Source of the DNA: an uncultured Campylobacter sp.
GTDB taxonomy: Bacteria > Campylobacterota > Campylobacteria > Campylobacterales > Campylobacteraceae
Direction: 5' to 3'
NCBI RefSeq assembly: GCF_938030815.1
Contig: NZ_CALHII010000277.1
Coordinates: forward strand, 1 to 31,041
Length of the DNA: 31,041 nt
In this document: positions 7,414 to 14,881 of the stretch, one piece after another
How positions within the stretch are numbered: the stretch's first letter is position 1
Layout of the letters: each line of letters begins with the position of its first letter
Notes under the pieces: generated by a model
Seen by the model: the letters and a program-made list of their open reading frames with translations, nothing else
Database searches by the model: none
Told to the model about the DNA's origin: nothing
Position numbers and translations under genes: made by a program

Positions 7414-7769
7414 TATTTGCTGATTAGCTCGATATAAGCCATCTCTGCGGCGTCGCCCTTGCGGAGGCGGGTTTTGATGATGCGAGTGTAGCCGCCGTTT
7501 ACGCCTGCGTATTTTGGAGCGATCTCGGTGAGCAGCTTATTTGTCGCAGCCTTATCCTGAAGCGCCGCGAAAACAAATCTATGCGCCTCGCTGTCGCCCT
7601 TGCGCGCACGAGTGATCAGCTTCTCGGCGTAGCTTCTTAGCTCTTTTGCCTTAGGAAGCGTAGTTTCGATCTTGCCGCTAGTAACTAAAGCGATGGTTAA
7701 ATTTTTAAGCAGGGCGGCACGGTGAGACGAAGTACGCCCTAGCTTCCTATATCCGTGATTATGTCTCAT
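7413..7769 (-). CDS. rplQ: 50S ribosomal protein L17
   Basis: L17 is a large-subunit protein near the peptide exit tunnel. The 118-residue product starts MRHNHGYRKLGRTSSHR, the signature opening of bacterial L17, and keeps the KAKELRSYAEKLI segment. The length matches the short bacterial form. Its ATG directly follows the rpoA stop with no gap, so it is coupled to rpoA as in most bacteria, and it is the last gene of the operon, ending in the hairpin at 7388–7413. Confidence 0.98.
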   Translation of the reverse strand: MRHNHGYRKLGRTSSHRAALLKNLTIALVTSGKIETTLPKAKELRSYAEKLITRARKGDSEAHRFVFAALQDKAATNKLLTEIAPKYAGVNGGYTRIIKTRLRKGDAAEMAYIELISK

Positions 7770-8795
7770 TTATTGTCCTTCATTCTTTTGTCTTTGAGCC
7801 TTCAGCTCGTCAAGCTTGCGTTTTAGCTGCTCTTTTTTATCGCCGAGCTCTTGGTTGCCGATAGGATAACCGATCTCCTCCATAACGGCCTTGATCTCCT
7901 CGAGCGATTTTTTGCCTAAATTTTTAAGGTCTTTAAGCTCGCTTTCCTCCATGATCGCAAGCTCGCCGATAAATCTAATATCCGCGCGATCCAGGCAGTT
8001 GAAGCTTCGCGCGCTTAAGCTTAGATTGCTAACGCTCTCGAAAAGCTTTGCAAACTCGGAATTTGCGGGGATCGCTCTACCGAAAGTATCCGCAGCGCTG
8101 ATATTTACGATACCTTTGAAAACCGCCAGCTGCTGATACATTGCCTCAAGTGCGTTTTTAAACGCATCTATCGCGCTGATCTGACCGTCGGTAGTGATCG
8201 TAAAGACCACCTTTTCGTAGTCGGGATTATCCTCTACAAAGACATTTTCGATGTCGTAAACAGCCTTGGTTACCGGGGTAAAAAATGCATCCAGCGCGAT
8301 GAAATCAGCGTCTAAATTTTCTCTGATCTCTTCGCTTGGGACGTAGCCGATGCCCTTTTCGATGATGAGCGTAAATTTAAGATCGGCATCCTCGTTTATC
8401 GTAGCCAGATAAGCGCTTGGATTTACGATCTCTACGGCGTCGTTATTTAGGTCGCTGCCGTAAATTTCTTTAGGTCCTTTAAAGCTGTATTCTACGACCT
8501 CGCGTAGGGAATCGCCCTTGATTTTAAATCTTAAGCCCTTTAAATTTATGATAAAAGCCGCCATATCCTCGAGCATGCCGCGCATGCTGTCGAATTCGTG
8601 GCTTACGCCTTCGATTTTAACCGCGGTCGGCGCGAAACCGACCGTGCTCGTATAAAGTAACCTTCGTAAAGGATGAGCTAGAGTGACGGCATATCCCGTT
8701 TCAAAGGGATATGCTATGATTTTAGCAACATTTTCGCTGACATTCTCAACCTTTATTTCAGTTGGCATATGAGCTGATGTTGTGATTTTTCTCAT
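7770..8795 (-). CDS. rpoA: DNA-directed RNA polymerase subunit alpha
   Basis: The alpha subunit dimerises to start assembly of RNA polymerase and its C-terminal domain touches upstream promoter DNA and activators. The 341-residue protein has the N-terminal domain with HPLRRLLYTSTVGFAPTAVKIEG (a near-universal alpha segment, about residues 41–63) and a C-terminal domain with ADIRFIGELAIMEESELKDLKNLGKKSL, the two helix–hairpin–helix parts that bind DNA. A charged Lys/Gln-rich tail ends the protein. The ATG at 8795 starts 11 bases after rpsD ends. Order rpsD–rpoA–rplQ is the classical alpha operon. Confidence 0.99.
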   Translation of the reverse strand: MRKITTSAHMPTEIKVENVSENVAKIIAYPFETGYAVTLAHPLRRLLYTSTVGFAPTAVKIEGVSHEFDSMRGMLEDMAAFIINLKGLRFKIKGDSLREVVEYSFKGPKEIYGSDLNNDAVEIVNPSAYLATINEDADLKFTLIIEKGIGYVPSEEIRENLDADFIALDAFFTPVTKAVYDIENVFVEDNPDYEKVVFTITTDGQISAIDAFKNALEAMYQQLAVFKGIVNISAADTFGRAIPANSEFAKLFESVSNLSLSARSFNCLDRADIRFIGELAIMEESELKDLKNLGKKSLEEIKAVMEEIGYPIGNQELGDKKEQLKRKLDELKAQRQKNEGQ

Positions 8796-8806
8796 ATTAG
8801 CACCTA

Positions 8807-9433
8807 CTATTTCGAGTAAAGCTCTACGATAAATCTTTCCTCTACAGGAATAACAACTTCTTCTCTCTCCGGAACTCTAGAAAAAATTCCGTATCTTTTC
8901 TCTTTTTCTACGTCTACCCACGCTACGATGCCGGTCTGTGCAGTAAGATCCAGCGCTCTTGAAATTTGCGGGTTATTTTTGCTCTTTTCGATCACTTCGA
9001 TCTTTTGTCCTGCGCGGACGCTGTATGAAGGGATATCGACGCGCTTGCCGTCCACTAAAATGTGTCCGTGCGTAACGAGCTGGCGCGCAAAGCGTCTAGT
9101 CGTAGCAAAGCCCATGCGGTAAACGACGTTATCTAGCCTCTGCTCTAAAAGCTGAACCAAGATCGCTCCGGTGTTACCCTCTCTACGAGCCGCTTCGGCA
9201 AATAGTCTGCGGAACTGCTTCTCGCTTACGCCGTACATAAATTTAGCCTTTTGTTTCTCGCGAAGCTGTGAGCCGTATTCACTTAGTTTAGCGCGTCTTT
9301 GTCCATGCTGACCCGGAGCGTAAGGGCGTTTTAAAAGCGCGCTCTTGCCCGCAAGCCTTCTCTCGCCTTTCATAAATAGATCGACGCCGAGCCTTCTTTC
9401 TAATTTTTCAACCGGTCCTGTATATCTAGCCAT
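8807..9433 (-). CDS. rpsD: 30S ribosomal protein S4
   Basis: S4 binds 16S rRNA early in small-subunit assembly and, in E. coli, represses its own operon. The 208-residue protein starts MARYTGPVEKLERRLG and contains the RNA-binding S4 domain (LEQRLDNVVYRMGFATTRRFARQLVTHGHILVDGKRV, about residues 95–132). It lacks the zinc-binding Cys set found in some S4 paralogues (the N-terminus has no CxxC pair). A GGAG ribosome site precedes the ATG. It sits between rpsK and rpoA. Confidence 0.98.
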   Translation of the reverse strand: MARYTGPVEKLERRLGVDLFMKGERRLAGKSALLKRPYAPGQHGQRRAKLSEYGSQLREKQKAKFMYGVSEKQFRRLFAEAARREGNTGAILVQLLEQRLDNVVYRMGFATTRRFARQLVTHGHILVDGKRVDIPSYSVRAGQKIEVIEKSKNNPQISRALDLTAQTGIVAWVDVEKEKRYGIFSRVPEREEVVIPVEERFIVELYSK

Positions 9434-9451
9434 AAATTTCTCCTTTTATAA

Positions 9452-9844
9452 TTACACGCGACGTCGTTTAGGCGGTCTGCAACCGTTGTGCGCTAGAGGA
9501 GTGATATCTTTGAAATATGTAACTTTGATCCCTTCTACGCTACCTACGCTTTTAACGGCGGTCTCGCGTCCGCTTCCCGGACCCTGAACCTTGATGCCTA
9601 CCTCTTTGATGCCGTGCTCTTTGGCTTTGTTTAGCGCGTCCTCGACGGCTTGCTGCGCCGCATAAGGGGTGGATTTTTTGCTGCCTTTAAAATTTAAAGC
9701 GCCCGCACTGCTCCACGCGATCGCGTTGCCCATTTCGTCCGTTACGGTAATCATAGTGTTGTTGAACGTAGCGGAGATGTAAACTATGCCTTTGGCGATA
9801 TTTTTTCTGACGGTTTTTTTCTTAACTACTTTTTTTTGTGCCAT
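9452..9844 (-). CDS. rpsK: 30S ribosomal protein S11
   Basis: S11 forms part of the 30S platform near the mRNA exit. The 130-residue protein has a Lys-rich N-terminus (MAQKKVVKKKTVRKN), the core YISATFNNTMITVTDEMGN, and the invariant basic end CRPPKRRRV. Length and ends fit the family. An AAGGA ribosome site precedes the ATG, 10 bases after rpsM ends. Confidence 0.98.
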   Translation of the reverse strand: MAQKKVVKKKTVRKNIAKGIVYISATFNNTMITVTDEMGNAIAWSSAGALNFKGSKKSTPYAAQQAVEDALNKAKEHGIKEVGIKVQGPGSGRETAVKSVGSVEGIKVTYFKDITPLAHNGCRPPKRRRV

Positions 9845-9854
9845 ATCTCAATCC

Positions 9855-10223
9855 TTATTTAGCTGCCGCGCCGACGGTTTTGCGTTTGCCTTTTCTGGTT
9901 CTAGCGTTCGTTTTTGTTTTTTGACCGCGAACAGGAAGGCCCTTTCTGTGTCTTAAGCCGCGATAGCCGCCCAAGTCCATAAGCGCTTTTATATCCATAG
10001 CCACTTGTTTGCGAAGATCGCCTTCGACCATATAGTGTTCTTGGATCTCTTTTCTGATAGCGGCGGCTTCATCTTCGCTCAGATCGGCGACTCTTTTATC
10101 ATAAGAAATTCCTGCCGCATCGAGAATTTTTCTCGACGTAAATAAACCTATACCGTAGATATAAGTTAGTCCGTATTCAATCCTTTTTTTCTTTGGTAGA
10201 TCTACACCTGCGATACGAGCCAT
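9855..10223 (-). CDS. rpsM: 30S ribosomal protein S13
   Basis: S13 sits in the head of the small subunit and contacts the large subunit and the P-site tRNA. The 122-residue protein opens MARIAGVDLPKKKRIEYGLTY and ends in the basic tail GLPVRGQKTKTNARTRKGKRKT, both diagnostic. In E. coli the rpsM leader is where S4 represses the operon; here only three bases separate rpsM from rpmJ, so any such control would have to act further upstream. Confidence 0.98.
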   Translation of the reverse strand: MARIAGVDLPKKKRIEYGLTYIYGIGLFTSRKILDAAGISYDKRVADLSEDEAAAIRKEIQEHYMVEGDLRKQVAMDIKALMDLGGYRGLRHRKGLPVRGQKTKTNARTRKGKRKTVGAAAK

Positions 10224-10226
10224 AAC

Positions 10227-10340
10227 TTATCCTTGTCTTTGTTTATGTTTTGGATTTTCACAAATAACGTGAACAACACCTTTGCGCTTGACAATTTTGC
10301 ATTTGTCGCACATTTTCTTAACGGATGGACGAACTTTCAT
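10227..10340 (-). CDS. rpmJ: 50S ribosomal protein L36
   Basis: The smallest large-subunit protein, 37 residues, starting MKVRPSVKKMCDKCK and ending PKHKQRQG. It keeps the zinc ligands of the standard (zinc-containing) form: Cys11, Cys14 and Cys27, with a His near residue 32. The ATG at 10340 is preceded by GGAGAG. It lies between infA and rpsM as in many bacteria, but the gap to infA is unusually long (172 bases) and holds a strong hairpin. Confidence 0.97.
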   Translation of the reverse strand: MKVRPSVKKMCDKCKIVKRKGVVHVICENPKHKQRQG

Positions 10341-10424
10341 TCCACTCTCCTAAAATTTTCTCCACTTTAAATGCAAACTGCACCTAGGTTTAATGAAATT
10401 TCAAAAGCGAAAGTATCAAACCAA

Positions 10425-10457
10425 CTGTTTTCAAAATAGTGGGGATTTTGAAAACAC
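10425..10457 (-). promoter_or_regulatory. Perfect hairpin in the infA–rpmJ gap
   Basis: A perfect 12-bp stem (10426–10437 with 10445–10456; arms TGTTTTCAAAAT and ATTTTGAAAACA) encloses a seven-base loop that reads CCCCACT on the minus strand. It sits about 85 bases upstream of the rpmJ start and is not followed by a U-run. It could be an attenuator, an RNA-processing site or a target for a ribosomal protein repressor such as S4 (inference). Confidence 0.6.
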
Positions 10458-10512
10458 TTCTTCCTACAGTTTAGTCGCAAAATCGCGAGTATATCTAAAT
10501 TTAACTTTATCC

Positions 10513-10731
10513 TTACTTATAGCGGTAGGTGATCCTGCCTTTATCGAGGCTGTAAGGGGTCAGCTCAACTTTTACGCGATCGCCCGGCATTATCTTGATG
10601 TAGTGCATCCGCATCTTGCCAGCGATATGACATAAAATCACGTGTTTGTTATCGAGCTCGACCTTAAAAGTCGCGTTCGGCAGCGCTTCTATGACATTGC
10701 CGTCGATCTCTATGACGTCGTCTTTTGCCAC
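10513..10731 (-). CDS. infA: Translation initiation factor IF-1
   Basis: IF-1 blocks the A site of the 30S subunit during initiation. The 72-residue protein is a single S1-like OB fold with the usual sequence: MAKDDVIEIDGNVIEALPN, then HVILCHIAGKMRMHYIKIMPGDRVKVELTPY and GRITYRYK at the end. The start codon is GTG (10731), preceded by AAAGGAG. It is the first gene of the ribosomal operon here; a TATAAT promoter lies about 35 bases upstream. In C. jejuni secY and map are usually upstream; here the neighbour is a divergent protease gene. Confidence 0.97.
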   Translation of the reverse strand: MAKDDVIEIDGNVIEALPNATFKVELDNKHVILCHIAGKMRMHYIKIMPGDRVKVELTPYSLDKGRITYRYK

Positions 10732-10764
10732 AAATTCTCCTTTCTTTTAAATTTAAAAAGGGCG

Positions 10765-10770
10765 ATTATA
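10765..10770 (-). promoter_or_regulatory. -10 box of the infA–rplQ operon promoter
   Basis: A perfect TATAAT on the minus strand with AT-rich DNA upstream and no clear -35 box, as usual for Campylobacter sigma-70 promoters. Transcription should start near 10758, about 27 bases before the infA start codon. Confidence 0.7.
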
Positions 10771-10888
10771 TAGAATTTAAAATTTTAAACAGCTTAAAAG
10801 AAATTTAAAATAAGCAAAATTTCAGATTTATTTTGCTACGCGCGCAGTATTTTACAAAAGCAAGGCGGCGCACTTTTTAAAATTTTAG

Positions 10889-10894
10889 TATAAT
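10889..10894 (+). promoter_or_regulatory. -10 box of the metalloprotease gene
   Basis: A perfect TATAAT after T/A-rich DNA (TTTTTAAAATTTTAG). Transcription should start near 10901. It overlaps an upstream in-frame ATG at 10893, which rules that ATG out and supports the start at 10920. It faces away from the infA promoter about 120 bases to the left. Confidence 0.7.
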
Positions 10895-10919
10895 GGCTCA
10901 AAAATTTCAAAGGAAAAAC

Positions 10920-11792
10920 ATGAAATGGCAAGACGGCAGACGAAGCTCAAACGTGGAGGATGACCGCGCAAGCAGCATGCGCACGAGCTCCGGCTCGCTT
11001 GGGATGCTGATCCCGATCATCAGATTTTTGCTCGGCTCAAAGATCGGGCGCATAGTGCTCGTAATCGGCGTCGTAGCGTATTTTATGGGCTACAACCCTT
11101 TGGCGCTTTTAGACGGAGGCGCTAGCACGCAAAGAGAGCCGACGGACAGCCCGCAGGAGCAAGAGAAGCTCGCCTTCGTCTCGGCGGTGCTAGCTCAAAC
11201 CGAGGATGTTTGGGGCGAGATATTTAAAAGTGCGGGCGCGCGCTACGAGGAGCCTGGACTTCGGCTTTTCCGCGATCAGATCGCAAGCGGTTGCGGTTTT
11301 GCGAGCGCACAGACGGGGCCTTTTTATTGCCCGAGGGACCGTAAAATTTATCTCGATCTTAGCTTTTTCGACGAGCTTGCGAACAAATACAAAGCGGGCG
11401 GCGACTTCGCGCAGGCCTATGTCATCGCACACGAAGTAGGGCATCATGTTCAAAATTTAGTCGGCACGCTGGAGCAGGTTGCCGCTCTAAAAAGGCGCGC
11501 TCGCAGCGAAGCCGAACAAAACGCGCTTCAGGTCAAAGTCGAGCTACAGGCGGACTGCTACGCGGGGGTCTGGGCGCATTATCTCGCAAAAACAGGGCGC
11601 GTGCTGGAGGCGGGCGATATCGACGAGGCGCTAAATGCCGCCAGCGCGATCGGCGACGATACGTTGCAGCGTAAATTTAGCGGTCGCGTCGTGCCCGATT
11701 CTTTCACGCACGGCACCTCGGCGCAGCGCAAAGAGTGGTTTAAAAAGGGCTTAGCAGGCGGAAACCTAAAGGCTTGCTCGTTTGAGCCGTAA
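10920..11792 (+). CDS. YpfJ-family neutral zinc metallopeptidase
   Basis: A 290-residue membrane-anchored protease of the YpfJ (putative neutral zinc metallopeptidase) family. The N-terminus MKWQDGRRSSNVEDDR is the family's opening. A membrane segment covers about residues 29–57 (LGMLIPIIRFLLGS…VLVIGVVAYFMGY), putting the catalytic part outside the cytoplasm. The zinc site is clear: HEVGHH at about 171–176 and a third ligand in ELQADCYAG near 208. Substrates are unknown. The start at 10920 is backed by an AAAGGA site and the TATAAT box upstream; an in-frame ATG at 10893 overlaps that box. It is monocistronic and divergent from the ribosomal operon. Confidence 0.93.
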   Translation: MKWQDGRRSSNVEDDRASSMRTSSGSLGMLIPIIRFLLGSKIGRIVLVIGVVAYFMGYNPLALLDGGASTQREPTDSPQEQEKLAFVSAVLAQTEDVWGEIFKSAGARYEEPGLRLFRDQIASGCGFASAQTGPFYCPRDRKIYLDLSFFDELANKYKAGGDFAQAYVIAHEVGHHVQNLVGTLEQVAALKRRARSEAEQNALQVKVELQADCYAGVWAHYLAKTGRVLEAGDIDEALNAASAIGDDTLQRKFSGRVVPDSFTHGTSAQRKEWFKKGLAGGNLKACSFEP

Positions 11793-11829
11793 GGCGCGGG
11801 CTTTGAGTTAGCTTGCGGGCTAGATCAAA

Positions 11830-11857
11830 GGCGGTTTAAATTTTAAAATTTAACGCC
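11830..11857 (+). other. AT-palindrome hairpin downstream of the metalloprotease
   Basis: GGCG and CGCC clamps enclose TTAAATTTT/AAAATTTAA arms, with a two-base bulge on the left. It could end or stabilise the metalloprotease transcript, but there is no U-run after it. A second AAAATTTT palindrome follows near 11880. The rest of this 220-base gap holds only the region upstream of the VOC gene. Confidence 0.35.
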
Positions 11858-12010
11858 AAGCTTGGAGGCGAAATTTTAAAATTTTAATGATCGGCGATTA
11901 AAAAGCTCGGACGGCGCGCTCGGCTAGCGCGACGACGGCTTGTTTGAGCGCAGGATTGACTACGGCATTAAGAAACCAAAATAGATACGTTAAAATTTAT
12001 GGAGGCAAAA

Positions 12011-12439
12011 ATGAATAAAATAACCTGCATCTGCCTAGGCGTGCGAAGCATGCAAAGGGCGCTGAAATTTTACAGAGACGGCCTAGGTTACGAGACGGAC
12101 TGCAAAGAGGACAATCCGCCGGTATGTTTTTTCAATACGCCTGGGACTAAATTTGAGCTCTATCCGCTAGACGCGCTGGCGCGAGATACCAGCGAAAACA
12201 ATCCGCCAAAAGGAAGTGGATTTGCTGGCATCACGCTAGCATACAACGTAAAAAACAAAGAGGACGTGGATAGCGTCATAGAACTAGTAAAAAAGGCGGG
12301 CAGAACTATCGTCAAGGAGCCCCAGGTTGCGTTTCGGGGTGGATACCACGCGTATTTTGCCGATCCGGACGGATACTATTGGGAAGTGGCTTGGGGGCCC
12401 GGTTTTAAATTTGACGAGGACGGGCTGCTCAAATTTTAG
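12011..12439 (+). CDS. VOC-superfamily (glyoxalase/dioxygenase-fold) protein
   Basis: A 142-residue protein with two beta-alpha-beta-beta-beta units of the vicinal-oxygen-chelate fold. The start MNKITCICLGVRSMQRALKFY and the final unit GGYHAYFADPDGYYWEVAW are typical of VOC proteins; the Glu in WEVAW is the usual metal ligand, and a His occurs in GGYHAYF. Members include glyoxalase I, dioxygenases and resistance proteins; nothing here picks one. A GGAGG Shine–Dalgarno lies six bases before the ATG at 12011, which beats the ATG four codons earlier. Its stop codon lies inside a weak hairpin (TGCTC/GAGCA, 12426–12443) followed by a short T-run that may end transcription. Confidence 0.88.
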   Translation: MNKITCICLGVRSMQRALKFYRDGLGYETDCKEDNPPVCFFNTPGTKFELYPLDALARDTSENNPPKGSGFAGITLAYNVKNKEDVDSVIELVKKAGRTIVKEPQVAFRGGYHAYFADPDGYYWEVAWGPGFKFDEDGLLKF

Positions 12440-12797
12440 AGCAAAATTTTTGCGGACGAGGCTTGTTCGGAGACGTCGAAGCCTTTGGCCTAAACGCGTA
12501 AAATTTAAACTCAAATTTTATTGCAAATCATCGGGCGGGTTTGTGGCTCGTATAATTTGCAGTGCCGTTTTTACGCACTTTGCTCTAAACATCGAGCGAA
12601 ATTTTACTCTCCGATATTATCCGCGGCGTAGATTTTGTGTGAGGCTAAAATTTGTGTCCTGCACCGCGTACCTCGCTGCACTGCTTTACCTCCGCTCGGC
12701 AGCCTTATCAGCATCGCATGCCGCTACGTAAAACAAGAAAGCGGATATTTCGCAGCGTTTTTGCCCGTGAGTGCGGCAAGGAAAAAGCGATAAGCTC
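12440..12797. other. Intergenic region beside a decayed gene
   Basis: About 360 bases without a convincing gene. It lies downstream (on the minus strand) of the oxidoreductase remnant and could contain further decayed parts of it, but I could not align any frame to the rest of that family. Local composition is similar to the rest of the window. Confidence 0.4.
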
Positions 12798-12890
12798 CTA
12801 GAAGCTTTGCACGGCGGCCTCTTTCAAAAACCGCTTGTTTATGATCGAATTTTTAATGTCGGGGTGAGCTAGAATGATTAAGCTTTTCAT
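12798..12890 (-). pseudogene. N-terminal remnant of an NAD(P)H oxidoreductase (KefF/MdaB-like)
   Basis: A 30-codon frame reads MKSLIILAHPDIKNSIINKR, then FLKEAAVQSF and a stop. This is the start of flavodoxin-fold NAD(P)H:quinone oxidoreductases of the KefF/YheR type, whose opening is ILAHP…S…NKR; the full protein would have about 170–200 residues. The ATG has an intact AAAGGA Shine–Dalgarno six bases upstream, so the ribosome site survives while the rest of the gene is missing. A stop follows codon 30, and no frame downstream continues the family. I read it as a recent deletion remnant; the intact copy, if any, lies elsewhere. Confidence 0.65.
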
Positions 12891-13147
12891 ATTTTTCCTT
12901 TAAAATTTTGGTTTGGGGCGATAAAATTTGCCGCTAAAATCGCAGTTATAGCTCCGCTTTGAAATTAAATTTTCAAATGAGCGGCGGAATTCTAAGGCAA
13001 AATTTCAAAGCCAAATTTTAATGCCGAAGCTTCAACGCTTAAATTTGACGCCGAAATTCCATAACAAATTTCAGCGCATAAATTTCATATATTAAAATTT
13101 AGCGCCCAAATGCGCCGGAGTTCTGCTTCAAAATACCACTTGGCGCT

Positions 13148-13675
13148 TTATTTCCCCGCAGCTAGCAGATCCGCGAGCACCTTTGCGGCGTGATCCTTTG
13201 CCTTGACGCTTTTATAGACCTTTAAAATTTTGCCGTCCGCGCCGATCAGAAAGGTCGAGCGCACGATGCCCAGATACTCGCGCCCGTAGTTTTTGCGCAC
13301 CTGCCACGCGCCGTATAGCTTGGCTACCTCGTGCTGCGGATCGCTCAGCAGGATGTGCTTTAGGCTTTGCTTGGCGATGAAGCCCGCGTGGGATTTGGCG
13401 CTGTCGGGGCTGATGCCGATGATCACGCAGTCTGCGGCGATGAAATCATCGTACGCGGCGCTAAATTCGCACGCTTCGGTCGTGCAGCCGGGGGTGTTGT
13501 CCTTGGGGTAAAAATACAGCGCGACCTTTTTTCCCGCAAAGTCCTTTAGCGCGACGCTCGCTCCATCGGCGTTTTGCAGCGTAAAAGCAGGCGCTACGTC
13601 TCCTGCTTGCAGCGTGATTTTGCGCTCGCGATCCTCTGCGCTAAACTCGTCCTCGATCTGTGTTTTTCTCTGCAT
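13148..13675 (-). CDS. bcp: Thiol peroxidase of the Bcp/PrxQ family
   Basis: A 175-residue peroxiredoxin that reduces hydrogen and organic peroxides using thioredoxin. The peroxidatic Cys64 and resolving Cys69 are in PGCTTEACEF, the Bcp five-residue spacing. Other family segments (YFYPKDNTPGCT, GISPDSAKSHAGFI, RSTFLIGADGKI) are intact. Compared with E. coli Bcp (about 156 residues) there is an extra charged N-terminus of about 19 residues (MQRKTQIEDEFSAEDRERK); an AAAGGA Shine–Dalgarno and the lack of another good start support it being real. C. jejuni has Bcp among its peroxide defences. The gene seems to stand alone. Confidence 0.94.
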   Translation of the reverse strand: MQRKTQIEDEFSAEDRERKITLQAGDVAPAFTLQNADGASVALKDFAGKKVALYFYPKDNTPGCTTEACEFSAAYDDFIAADCVIIGISPDSAKSHAGFIAKQSLKHILLSDPQHEVAKLYGAWQVRKNYGREYLGIVRSTFLIGADGKILKVYKSVKAKDHAAKVLADLLAAGK

Positions 13676-13921
13676 ATCGTGTCCTTTTTTTGAAATTTTC
13701 GGGCTCGTAGCCCAAATCGCGGCTAAATTTTAATCTTTTTTCATAAATTTATCCTTGCTTGGATGAAATTTTGCCCCGCGCCGCAGCTGCGCGCGAAATG
13801 AGCTGCGCGAAGAGGCTTAAATTTAGCGGCTCGTGATATAATTTTGCGCGAGCTAAATTTAAAACTCGCCCGCGGCGAACAGATTTATAAAATTTACGCT
13901 CGGTGCGCGCAAAGGAGAAAA

Positions 13922-14725
13922 ATGGCACGGCTAGAACTCAGAACCGAAATTTTATGGCGGAAGCGACTTGAAAACGGCATATTCGGCAGTATCGCGCCTA
14001 CGCAGGATCCGTTCTGCGCGGGCGTATTTTATATCGCGGACGGCTGGGGCAGCTCTTACGCTTCGATGCGCCTGCGCCGCATGAGCTTTGCTACGGGCGA
14101 GGAAACGGCTAGCGCGCTGCTTCGAAATGCCGTGCGCTGCATGTATTTTAGTGCAGACGCGCAGCATATTTTCGCCGTGACCGATAGCAAAATTTACCGC
14201 CTGCGTAGGGGCTCGCTGCAGATAGATGAAAAATACGAAAAAGGCGTGCCTAAATACTCCGACTTCGTCGCGGGGGATGAGCAAGGCGGGCTTGTTTTGC
14301 TAAACCGCTTTGGCGGCAACGTTGCAGTCTTTAACTACGCGCAGGGCGGCGTGAGCAAAAAGCAGCTAAAGGATGAGGGCTGTCGCCTGCTGCTGCGCGG
14401 CAGCGATGGGCGCTATCTTATCGCATCGCCGGTGCGAGGCTGCGTGCAGCGATACGACGTCGCAAAAGGTAGGGTCGAGATACTCTTTGAGGTCGGCACC
14501 TTTGATGCCGCGCAGCTTGATAATGCGGGAAATTGGTACTTTCATCTCCCCGCTAAAATTTGCGACGGGCACGGAGAAGGCGCGCGGATGATCTTATCTG
14601 GTAAAATTTTAATGCTCGGCGCGGACGGGGTGCGTAAAGATTGGGATACGGGAGTTAAATTTAAGCAGATGCGCCTTAGTGCGGACGAAAAGTCGTTGCT
14701 TTTGCAGAGCGAAAACGGCATTTGA
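13922..14725 (+). CDS. Beta-propeller-like hypothetical protein, interrupted by TGA
   Basis: A 267-residue product with no family I can name. The sequence repeats a blade-like pattern (strand–turn–strand with YFSADAQHIFAVTDSKIYRL, LNRFGGNVAVFNY, GRYLIASPVRGCVQRYDV, LSADEKSLLL), which suggests a beta-propeller. Start at 13922 because AAAGGAG lies just before it; 26 earlier open codons have no ribosome site. The frame stops at a TGA (14723–14725) but then stays open for 51 more codons to 14881, and those residues (RFLPSVGRIESEILLDGGER onward) complete the last blade in the same style. So the gene is probably longer by origin: either a nonsense mutation, read-through (TGA-C is a leaky context), or less likely selenocysteine. 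No signal peptide is visible. Confidence 0.7.
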   Translation: MARLELRTEILWRKRLENGIFGSIAPTQDPFCAGVFYIADGWGSSYASMRLRRMSFATGEETASALLRNAVRCMYFSADAQHIFAVTDSKIYRLRRGSLQIDEKYEKGVPKYSDFVAGDEQGGLVLLNRFGGNVAVFNYAQGGVSKKQLKDEGCRLLLRGSDGRYLIASPVRGCVQRYDVAKGRVEILFEVGTFDAAQLDNAGNWYFHLPAKICDGHGEGARMILSGKILMLGADGVRKDWDTGVKFKQMRLSADEKSLLLQSENGI

Positions 14726-14881
14726 CGCTTTTTGCCGAGCGTTGGGCGGATTGAAAGCGAGATCCTTCTAGACGGGGGCGAGCGACTGGATGCCTTTTTT
14801 GAGCAGCGAAATTTAATACTTTGCAGCGTAAAAGAGGATGGCGGGCAAAGCCTTATCGCCAGACAAATTTTAGAATTTTAA
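14726..14881 (+). pseudogene. In-frame continuation after the TGA of the propeller-like gene
   Basis: Fifty-one sense codons in the same frame as the gene before the TGA, ending in TAA. The encoded residues (…ERLDAFFEQRNLILCSVKED…) look like normal protein and match the last blade. A hairpin follows the TGA at once: CGCTTT (14726–14731) pairs with AAAGCG (14754–14759), with an inner GCC/GGC. That is a weak, SECIS-like geometry, noted but not claimed. Confidence 0.5.

Noticed and set aside
11875..11900. AAAATTTT palindromes as operators
   Set aside because: The same words occur all over the window, inside and outside genes, so they are background composition.
12327..12731. Open frame of 134 codons running out of the VOC gene
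   Set aside because: It begins inside the VOC gene in another frame, and its composition (many Arg, Cys, Leu) is that of a shadow frame.
14726..14759. Hairpin after the TGA as a selenocysteine (SECIS) element
   Set aside because: The inner stem has only three pairs and the protein has no redox-type context around the TGA; kept only as a remote option.
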